Positions 1 through 5,162 of a stretch of 7,438 nt of DNA are shown here, one piece after another (position 1 is the first letter of the stretch; each line of letters begins with the position of its first letter). A model generated the notes under the pieces. It was given only the letters and a program-made list of their open reading frames with translations, was not told where the DNA came from and made no database searches. The position numbers were made by a program, and so were the translations under genes. Source of the DNA: an uncultured Rhodospirillaceae bacterium (GTDB lineage: Bacteria; Pseudomonadota; Alphaproteobacteria; Rhodospirillales; UBA2165); contig CAJXJM010000121.1 in NCBI GenBank assembly GCA_913054205.1, positions 1-7,438 of the forward strand, given 5' to 3'.

Positions 1-736
1 CGTTGTCCATACGTTCAATCACCATCGGCAAGGTGCCACCTAAATTGGCGACATGCAGGGATACCTCTGGAAAGGCGTCGAGGAAATCGCTGAACAATAA
101 AGTCACCATGCAATGCGCGACGCGGTCTTGAACAGTGAGTGCCAGTCTTTCCGCCGCGTGATCCTTAAACGGCGCCCTTGCAGGGGTGTGAACTTCAGGC
201 ACTTCATCGGGACGCCTTCCTGGATGAATGAAAATATGTCCGCCAATTTCCTGCACAATCTCAAAAATGGGCCGCATTCGCTCAACATGTTTCATCGACA
301 CAAAACAATTGTTAGGAAGAATAACGCCAATGAGTCCGAGCTCATTTCGACATCTTTTGTATTCCTGAATGGCGAGATCGATATCAGCCATGGGAAGGGC
401 GGCCAAACCAGAAAAGTGTTCCGCGTAATTCCGGGAGAGCTTTGAAACATTGTCGTTATACAGCTGCAATAGCGGAAAACACTCTTTTGGGTCGATGCTA
501 TCCAATCCAAAAAGTCCCGGAAAAGAAAGAACTTGCCGCGACACGCCATGGGTATCCATAAATGCGCGCCGGGCATCCATATCCATATAGGTCTCCGGAA
601 ATGCTATTTTGCCGTGGGGCATATGGAAAAGTTCGGTGCCATCCTCTTTCGTTTCGATCAGAGGAGGGATTTTACGTTTCCGAAGCTCCGCTGCCAGCGC
701 TGCCGGCACATAATGCGTGTGCAAATCTATGGTCAT
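1..736 (-). CDS. Amidohydrolase-2 / ACMSD-like metal-dependent hydrolase or decarboxylase (C-terminus off the window)
   Basis: 245 codons are visible from the ATG; the gene runs off the left edge. The N-terminus (T-I-D-L-H-T-H-Y-V-P) carries the HxH metal motif (His6, His8) of the TIM-barrel amidohydrolase superfamily. A conserved-type I-H-P (His171) marks a later barrel strand. The stretch F-P-E-V-S-L-H-V-A-N-L-G-G-T-L-P around residues 223-237 matches the family signature normally written '(V/L)aHxGGxxP'. This arrangement is typical of the amidohydrolase_2 group (aminocarboxymuconate-semialdehyde decarboxylase and relatives), cytoplasmic enzymes that hydrolyse or non-oxidatively decarboxylate small acids. 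The substrate is not deducible. Oddity: the residue at the usual metal-binding His before GG is Asn231, so the metal site may be altered. The gene starts 7 bases after the stop of the upstream selenoprotein gene and has no strong ribosome site, which suggests translational coupling in one transcript. The fold is secure; the specific reaction is not. Confidence 0.85.
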   Translation of the reverse strand, partial: MTIDLHTHYVPAALAAELRKRKIPPLIETKEDGTELFHMPHGKIAFPETYMDMDARRAFMDTHGVSRQVLSFPGLFGLDSIDPKECFPLLQLYNDNVSKLSRNYAEHFSGLAALPMADIDLAIQEYKRCRNELGLIGVILPNNCFVSMKHVERMRPIFEIVQEIGGHIFIHPGRRPDEVPEVHTPARAPFKDHAAERLALTVQDRVAHCMVTLLFSDFLDAFPEVSLHVANLGGTLPMVIERMDN

Positions 737-743
737 CGTTGAG

Positions 744-1856
744 CTAATTCGCTTCCTGAACGCGGTAGAAGTTATTGACCCCTGCAGCTTCACGAATTTC
801 AGGTACGTCTTTTCCCTGCGCCGCAGTGGTATAGGGAATACCGATTGCATCAGCGATACGAACAAATCCATGAAAAGCAGATGTCGTTGCAGCGGCATCT
901 ACCGTCGCGTCATTTCCAAGCTCATCGAATAGCACTTGGCGAGCTTTGGCAATTTTGTCATTTTCCCGGCCAACGATGGCTTCGGCGAAATTTACCAGAG
1001 CCTCGGCATTGGGAATGTTGGTAGCGTCACTGAGGCCTCCAACAACGTCTGAAAGATCAACTTCGTTTTCGGCTATTTGCGTGCTCTCACGGAGCATGTA
1101 GGAATGTGCCGTTGTTCAATAGGCGCATTGATGAAGCGCCGAGACCCGGGCCGCTATGATCTCCATTTGCGGCCGTTTTATTGCGCGAATGCTTTTATCA
1201 AATTGGTAGACATATTCACCGGGTAAGTAGTGCGTGTTCGCCAGCGCCCAATAGTTCCGCATCGATTCCGGCACCATTGATAGTCCTCGGTAAATATATC
1301 CGACTTTTGGGCTGGGGTAGAGTGGCTCATCGGTTTCGACAGCGTCTTCCGGCTCGACAATCGGCAGCCATGCGGCGTTGACCTTCGCGCCCGGCGGCAG
1401 GTAACGAGTTGGCTCGCCAGCAATCGCGTCTGGAAGATCGGTATCCGGCAGGCCAAGCGCCATCGTGCAGGTATCCATCACCGAAACCATCGCAATGATG
1501 CCGACGATCTCAACAAATTCACCTTGGGTTAGATCGCTATCCAAAACTTCTGCGGTCCAAGGCTCGGTCAGTCGGCCTGGGTCGGACACTGTCCGGTGAA
1601 TGAGCTCGACCTCGGCATCGCTCAAAGCGCCGGTCACAGAATGCGCTCCAGTTACTGCATAGGGTGAGAGCGCTTCTTTGATTTCGCTGCAAAAATCGCA
1701 GGAACGGGCTTGGCGAATTTCAGCGACAACGGCAAGCCGCCGCGCGCCATCAAGCCAAGTGCCGGGTGATGCAATGCGCCCCCAGGCGTCTTTGTGCGTT
1801 TCCACGATATCCTGACGGACCTCATAGGCACAATTTTCAAAAGGTGTTGATGACAT
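744..1856 (-). CDS. AhpD/CMD-type selenoprotein with Cys-x-x-Sec redox motif (TGA at 1118-1116 read as selenocysteine)
   Basis: One reading frame of 370 residues is interrupted by a single TGA that I read as Sec247. Upstream of it the protein ends M-E-I-I-A-A-R-V-S-A-L-H-Q-C-A-Y. Downstream, in the same frame, it continues T-T-A-H-S-Y-M-L-R. With Sec at the TGA this gives E232-x11-C244-x2-U247-x3-H251, exactly the AhpD active-site pattern E-x11-C-x2-C-x3-H. Such carboxymuconolactone-decarboxylase-fold proteins act as peroxidases or disulfide reductants in the cytoplasm. A second redox-type pair, Cys53-x-x-Cys56, lies in the N-terminal half, consistent with a two-domain CMD protein. A small hairpin with a G-containing apical loop lies 24 nt after the TGA, as bacterial SECIS elements require. 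The ATG start has GAGGT nine bases upstream. The gene is followed 7 bases later by an amidohydrolase. The alternative, a nonsense-mutated pseudogene, is less likely because the TGA hits precisely the redox position and the frame is open on both sides. The substrate is unknown. Confidence 0.85.
1082..1096 (-). promoter_or_regulatory. Candidate bacterial SECIS hairpin
   Basis: On the coding strand TGCTC (1096-1092) pairs with GAGCA (1086-1082) around the five-base loop CGTGA (1091-1087). The loop begins 24 nt after the TGA. Its second base is G and it contains a G-U step. Known bacterial SECIS elements have a short apical stem, a G in the first two loop bases and a loop roughly 16-37 nt from the UGA. 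An outer 4-bp helix, CGGC (1111-1108) with GCCG (1073-1070), could enclose it. The element lies within coding sequence, as expected for SelB-dependent bacterial selenocysteine insertion. Pairing was judged by eye only. Confidence 0.65.
1116..1118 (-). other. In-frame TGA recoded as selenocysteine (Sec247)
   Basis: This TGA sits between Tyr246 and Thr248 of the AhpD-like protein, at the position where relatives have the second active-site cysteine. The frame is open from 1856 to here and on to the TAG at 746-744. The nearest downstream Met, seven codons after the TGA, would start a protein lacking the redox centre, so two separate genes make little sense. Confidence 0.82.
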
Positions 1857-1999
1857 TTAAACTAACCTCACTGTTCATATTGTTAGTAGGGCTAGCATAA
1901 AAGAAATAAGGGCTTGCTGACCAGCCTTTATATCTTGCACTGCACAATCATATTTCATTCACAATTCGCTGATTACGGCTAAATTCTGGTAGGATAATA

Positions 2000-2019
2000 T
2001 CCCTATAATAAATTAGGGA
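2000..2019 (+). promoter_or_regulatory. -10 box inside an inverted repeat (likely operator-promoter)
   Basis: TCCCTA (2000-2005) and TAGGGA (2014-2019) form a perfect 6+6 bp inverted repeat with an 8-base spacer. A perfect TATAAT (2004-2009) overlaps the left arm. No convincing -35 box is seen at the right distance, so the promoter may need an activator or be weak. Transcription would begin near 2016, about 40 bases before the ATG at 2055. A dimeric repressor binding the arms would cover the start site. It now drives a broken gene. Confidence 0.5.
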
Positions 2020-2040
2020 GTATCAACGTCATCCTTTAGA

Positions 2041-2046
2041 AGGAGG
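2041..2046 (+). promoter_or_regulatory. Ribosome binding site AGGAGG of the broken dehydrogenase
   Basis: A consensus AGGAGG sits eight bases before the ATG at 2055. It fixes the original start of the saccharopine-dehydrogenase-like gene and shows that the 5' end is still intact. Confidence 0.75.
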
Positions 2047-2054
2047 ACCATTGA

Positions 2055-2440
2055 ATGGCCAAAGATGCAGCGAAAATTCTAATTCTTGGTGCGGGTAAAA
2101 TAGGCACCACAGTTGGAGAAATGTTGCAGGAAACCGGCGATTTTGTGTGCAGATAGCCGATGCGCAGGAGCTTGCATTCGACTCTGATCACCACAAAGAT
2201 CTAAATCCGTTTGTGTTAGATGTGTCGGATGGAAAGGCGCTACGCTTGGCTCTTGAAGGCCGGGATGGGGTTATCAGCTATCTTGATTTGCAGGTTGCTC
2301 AAGCAGCTGTTGATGTCGGTGTTAACTATTTTGATCCCACCGAAGACGTTCAAACCGCCAGAGGAATACGCAAATTGGCTGAGGGCGCCAAATCCGTATT
2401 CATCCCGCAATGCGGTCTGGCTCCGGGTTTTATTGCGCAA
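2055..2440 (+). pseudogene. Saccharopine-dehydrogenase-like protein, N-terminal part, frameshifted and truncated
   Basis: The start encodes M-A-K-D-A-A-K-I-L-I-L-G-A-G-K-I-G, a Rossmann NAD(P) motif (G-A-G-K-I-G) typical of saccharopine dehydrogenase-like reductases. The frame closes after 33 codons at TAG 2154-2156. The homologous reading resumes in the frame one base back around 2147 (V-Q-I-A-D-A-Q-E-L) and continues through Y-F-D-P-T-E-D-V and I-P-Q-C-G-L-A-P-G-F, hallmark segments of the family. A single missing G in what would have been GTGGTG at about 2145-2149 explains the shift. The segment after V-I-S (about 2275-2290) also looks a few residues short of relatives. Homology ends at about 2440, where the sequence switches to the C-terminal part of the same family on the other strand. 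The intact promoter-like and ribosome sites imply recent inactivation. The alternative is a sequencing or assembly error, which would have to explain both the shift and the inversion. Confidence 0.8.
2433..2440. repeat. 8-bp palindrome TTGCGCAA at the inversion junction
   Basis: Plus-strand homology (G-L-A-P-G-F-I-A) ends here and minus-strand homology (W-S-A-I-Q-L-T-T-A-T-A-I-C-A) also ends here. Both readings share these bases, so the exact breakpoint cannot be placed more finely. A short self-complementary site is a plausible microhomology for the inversion or for an amplification chimera. Confidence 0.5.
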
Positions 2441-2877
2441 ATTGCAGTAGCCGTGGTCAATTGTATGGCACTCCAATTACTGTTGGCATGCTCTCCTGCA
2501 TCCCCGCCGTATATTTTTTTGGCGTAGGTTTCCTGGTGAAGACCGCCCTCTTTATTTCCTTTTACAGTAACAAAAATAACGACGACATCCTGCTCGGTCA
2601 TCGGAACACCATATTTGATGATATCTTTAAAAACATCTCGTCGCGCACATAGATTTAGATCATTGGCCAGCAGCTTGATCATATCCCGGTGACCTGGGTA
2701 ACGAACCGTCTTGTAGTTTAGATTCTGAACTTGGCTTTCCAGCGTTTCACAGAGACTACCGATCCCTCCAGAGGTCGAAAAGGCTTCATACCGAACGCCG
2801 TCGAGGAAAAACTCCTCTAAAGCCTCAAGAGGAAGGACCTCCCGGCGCTCTCCTTCATGGATAACTTCGCAAGGATT
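2441..2877 (-). pseudogene. Saccharopine-dehydrogenase-like protein, inverted C-terminal fragment
   Basis: On the minus strand about 145 codons read N-P-C-E-V-I-H-E-G-E-R ... Y-E-A-F-S-T-S-G-G-I-G-S-L-C-E-T-L ... N-L-N-Y-K-T-V-R-Y-P-G-H-R-D ... V-F-V-T-V/W-S-A-I-Q-type segments. These are characteristic of the C-terminal domain of saccharopine dehydrogenase-like proteins. It is the complementary half of the plus-strand fragment to its left: together they cover most of the family, but in opposite orientation. The middle of the protein (an estimated 40-50 residues) and the last roughly 30 residues are absent. There is no start codon or ribosome site of its own: the fragment begins at the stop codon of the SDR gene, whose TAA overlaps the Asn codon, and it lies in another frame. 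No native stop remains. It cannot be expressed as an enzyme. It may be co-transcribed as a tail of the operon upstream. Confidence 0.8.
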
Positions 2878-3661
2878 AAATATATTTCGCGAAGCCACCG
2901 CAGATTTCAACCACGGTGCCGGTTTGATAGCTGTTTTTTTCAGATACCATCCAGGCTGCAGCATCGCCAATTTCTTTCGGGTCCGCCCAACGGCCGAGAA
3001 GCGTTTGTGCAGAAACACCGTCGTGAAATTGTTGTGGTGTAATGCCTTTCATTTTGGCCATAACTTCAGAACGGGGACCCCAAGATTCTGTATTGGTAAA
3101 GCCCGGGCAGATTGTATTAACGGTAATGTTGTCCGGTCCGAGTTCCGCCGCCATGATTTTAGCAAAACCATGAATGGCAGTATTGGGGATGGTGGTGGTC
3201 AGAGCCCCCGGCATCAACTGTTTGCCGGTGACACCCGAAACGTTGAGAATGCGACCCGCACTGGATTTTTTAATGTGCGGGATGGCATGCTTGGTTGTGT
3301 GTACAAAAGACATGAGGTTGGTGTTGAGGATTGTGTCCCAAAGATCCTCGTCCACACTGTCGATTGTGCCGGGGATCATGCCGCCGACATTGTTTACCAG
3401 AATATCAATCCCGCCGAGAGCCTCCGCCGCAGCTTTGATGAATTTTCCGCAACCTTCTTCGGTTGATAAATCGCAAATGATGCCGACGGCTTTTACGCCC
3501 TTTGCTTCTAATTCTGCAACCGCCTGGTCCAGGCGTTCCTGGTTGCGTGCCGATAGGGCGACATTACAGCCTTCGTCGGCAAGTGAATTTGCAATCGCGT
3601 TTCCAATGCCCTGACTAGAACCGGTGATGGCAGCATTTTTTCCCTTAAGTCCCAAATCCAT
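2876..3661 (-). CDS. SDR-family (short-chain dehydrogenase/reductase) protein lacking the catalytic Tyr-Lys pair
   Basis: This 261-residue protein, of normal SDR length, has an intact cofactor half: T-G-S-S-Q-G-I-G (residues 13-20, the TGxxxGxG loop), an adenine-ring Asp in C-D-L (about 64), N-N-V-G-G (90-94) and structural Asn115. Ser142 lies in N-V-S-G at the catalytic serine position. The expected Y-x-x-x-K is not there: aligning A-I-H-G-F-A-K with the usual 'AxHGFTK' helix puts Thr156 and Asn160 at the Tyr and Lys positions. The C-terminus W-M-V-S-E-K-N-S-Y-Q-T-G-T-V-V-E-I-C-G-G is family-typical. So NAD(P) binding is likely, but canonical proton-relay chemistry is not. AGGAGA lies seven bases before the ATG. 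This is the last intact gene of the operon, 41 bases after the YCII-like gene. The stop falls exactly at the rearrangement breakpoint, but the length suggests that the native end is kept. Confident as SDR fold; substrate unknown. Confidence 0.9.
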   Translation of the reverse strand: MDLGLKGKNAAITGSSQGIGNAIANSLADEGCNVALSARNQERLDQAVAELEAKGVKAVGIICDLSTEEGCGKFIKAAAEALGGIDILVNNVGGMIPGTIDSVDEDLWDTILNTNLMSFVHTTKHAIPHIKKSSAGRILNVSGVTGKQLMPGALTTTIPNTAIHGFAKIMAAELGPDNITVNTICPGFTNTESWGPRSEVMAKMKGITPQQFHDGVSAQTLLGRWADPKEIGDAAAWMVSEKNSYQTGTVVEICGGFAKYI

Positions 3662-3702
3662 TTATTTTTCTCCTGATGTACTTTGTAAGTTGAGTTTATT
3701 GA

Positions 3703-3990
3703 TTAATCTCGATTGTCGATGCGTTTGTTGAAGGCTCTTACTTCGGCGAGTTCCCAAATGTCGGCTTGAACAAGAGGATCGTCTTTTCGAAACGCTTCAA
3801 CCGCCGCCCGGTCAGGAGCCTCAATGACGTAGAGGCTGCCAATGATATTTTCCATGGCATCATCCATCAGCGGACCAGACATCACATTTTTAATATCGCT
3901 TTGAGCGAGGTATTCAACATGCGCTGGCAATACAGCTGCCCGTTTTTCGGCCATGCCCGGTTTATCGATGCAAAAAATTGTAAACAGCAT
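3703..3990 (-). CDS. YCII-related small protein
   Basis: This 95-residue protein begins M-L-F-T-I-F-C-I-D-K-P-G, with a central H-V-E-Y-L (His24), G-P-L-M-D-D (Asp43/44) and a C-terminal Y-V-I-E-A-P-D-R-A-A-V-E-A-F-R-K-D-D-P. This matches the ferredoxin-like YCII/YciI fold with its conserved His and Asp. Such proteins are small cytoplasmic dimers often encoded beside catabolic enzymes. Some act as dehalogenase- or isomerase-like enzymes on aromatic or lactone intermediates, but most are uncharacterised. AGGGAG lies about seven bases before the ATG. It sits 25 bases after the GTPase gene and 41 before the SDR gene, clearly in the same operon. Assigning a reaction here would be guesswork. Confidence 0.85.
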   Translation of the reverse strand: MLFTIFCIDKPGMAEKRAAVLPAHVEYLAQSDIKNVMSGPLMDDAMENIIGSLYVIEAPDRAAVEAFRKDDPLVQADIWELAEVRAFNKRIDNRD

Positions 3991-4015
3991 ATTTTTTCTC
4001 CCTAATTTTTATTTT

Positions 4016-5140
4016 CTAACCACCACCGCCAGCAGCAACTGCCGTTCGTTCAGCCACCCGCTCAATGAGCTCGTAGGTATCTTCAATATAGGCCTGGTCG
4101 ATATTGCGCGTTATGAAGACAATTCGCGTGCGTCTGTCATCGCTCGGCCAGCCATCGAGCCAGTCTAGAGAATGAAAGATCATCTGGGCACCTTGAATGA
4201 CGGCGGGTTGGTCGGGGCGCTCGGCAACGTTGACGATGCCTTTGACACGGAGTAAATCCGGCCCGGCCTCCTTGGATAGTCCTTCCAGGAACATGCTGAG
4301 CGTATTCAGCGCAATGGGGTTCTCGCGCACCATAACAAAAGATTTTATACTCGGATCGTGGGCGTGCGTGGCTTCTTCTGGCGTGTGGCCATGTTCTTTA
4401 TAATAGGCGAGGGCCTCCTCATCCGGCTCGGCCATTGTGCTTGCAGCTAGCTCCGAACTCGCTTGATTTTCGTAGGCGTCGGTTTGCAACCAGTTTTCAA
4501 AATCAACGTTTTTGGTTGTTGGATCAAACAGCCCGGTGCCAAATAGATCAGACGGGTCTACATCCTTGGTCGTTGTCGCGATAATGGGTGCGGCGGGATT
4601 GAGAATACGAAGGCGTTCCTTCAAGGTTTCGATCTGTTCGTCTTCTTCCGTGAGATCAACTTTGGTGATGATCAACCGGTCGGCGATGGCTGCTTGTTTG
4701 ACGCATTCCGGGAACCGGTCCAGCGATGAAATGCCGTTTATCGTATCCACCGTTGTAACCACACCATCCAGAGCATAATGGTTCAATATCATCGGATTGG
4801 TCAGAATAATTTGAAGGACTGGAGCAGGATCTGCAATACCGGTGGTCTCAATAACGACCCGATCAAAAAACGGAATCGTGCCAGCATTTCGTTGGATGTA
4901 AAGATCTCGAAAGGTGTCGATCAAATCACTTTTAACCGTACAGCAAAGGCAGCCATTCGCGAGTTGAATGATATTTTCATTGGAGCTTTCGACAAGATCA
5001 TAATCGATACCGATCTCACCAAACTCATTGACGATGACGGCGGCTTGCGACATGTCGGGATGCTCCAGCAAAGTGTTTAGGAGCGTCGTCTTGCCACTGC
5101 CTAAAAATCCCGTGATTAGGGTAACCCAAATTTTGTCCAT
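4016..5140 (-). CDS. COG0523/CobW-family GTPase, putative metallochaperone
   Basis: This 374-residue protein has the full set of CobW/P47K marks: Walker A G-F-L-G-S-G-K-T-T (11-19), the metal-binding CxCC motif G-C-L-C-C-T (Cys64, Cys66, Cys67), E-T-T-G-I-A-D-P (98-105, Walker B/switch), and T-K-V-D (about 159-162, guanine specificity). A C-terminal CobW_C domain follows, from about residue 265 (F-V-M-V-R-E-N-P onward, with L-R-V-K-G-I). The linker contains a histidine cluster (His250, His252, His259, His261), often seen in members that bind Zn, Co or other transition metals. Family members hydrolyse GTP to hand metal to client enzymes. It is 22 bases downstream of the M24 metallohydrolase and 25 bases upstream of the YCII-like gene, so a client within the operon, most simply the M24 enzyme, is inferred. 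An AGGT ribosome site precedes the ATG. The poly-Gly end (A-A-G-G-G-G) is unusual. The metal identity is unknown. Confidence 0.92.
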   Translation of the reverse strand: MDKIWVTLITGFLGSGKTTLLNTLLEHPDMSQAAVIVNEFGEIGIDYDLVESSNENIIQLANGCLCCTVKSDLIDTFRDLYIQRNAGTIPFFDRVVIETTGIADPAPVLQIILTNPMILNHYALDGVVTTVDTINGISSLDRFPECVKQAAIADRLIITKVDLTEEDEQIETLKERLRILNPAAPIIATTTKDVDPSDLFGTGLFDPTTKNVDFENWLQTDAYENQASSELAASTMAEPDEEALAYYKEHGHTPEEATHAHDPSIKSFVMVRENPIALNTLSMFLEGLSKEAGPDLLRVKGIVNVAERPDQPAVIQGAQMIFHSLDWLDGWPSDDRRTRIVFITRNIDQAYIEDTYELIERVAERTAVAAGGGG

Positions 5141-5162
5141 GTTACTTACCTATTTATAGAGA

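Larger units (their letters stand above)
1857..2054. other. Divergent intergenic regulatory region
   Basis: This A+T-rich spacer of about 200 bases lies between the leftward selenoprotein gene and the rightward broken dehydrogenase. No gene is supported in it. The rightward promoter and inverted repeat are listed separately. On the selenoprotein side I see only weak -10-like sequence (TATGCT on the minus strand near 1895-1900) and an imperfect dyad, GGCT...AGCC, at 1911-1926. A tandem TGCAC pair lies near 1937-1946. Confidence 0.5.

Noticed and set aside
113..445. A 110-codon plus-strand frame at the left
   Set aside because: Lies opposite the amidohydrolase, whose minus-strand reading is open throughout and carries family motifs.
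744..1097. A separate 117-residue gene downstream of the 246-residue one
   Set aside because: It is the in-frame continuation after the TGA and would lack the redox centre. There is no ribosome site before its Met. Merged into the selenoprotein.
1937..1946. Tandem TGCAC TGCAC in the divergent spacer
   Set aside because: Too short to distinguish from chance. Mentioned only as part of the spacer description.
2350..3018. A continuous 222-codon minus-strand frame
   Set aside because: It is a chance concatenation of SDR shadow sequence, the inverted dehydrogenase fragment, and antisense of the plus-strand dehydrogenase fragment. Only the middle part is meaningful.
2924..3614. Long plus-strand frames opposite the SDR gene
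   Set aside because: Compositional shadows of the SDR gene, with no recognisable motifs or ribosome sites.
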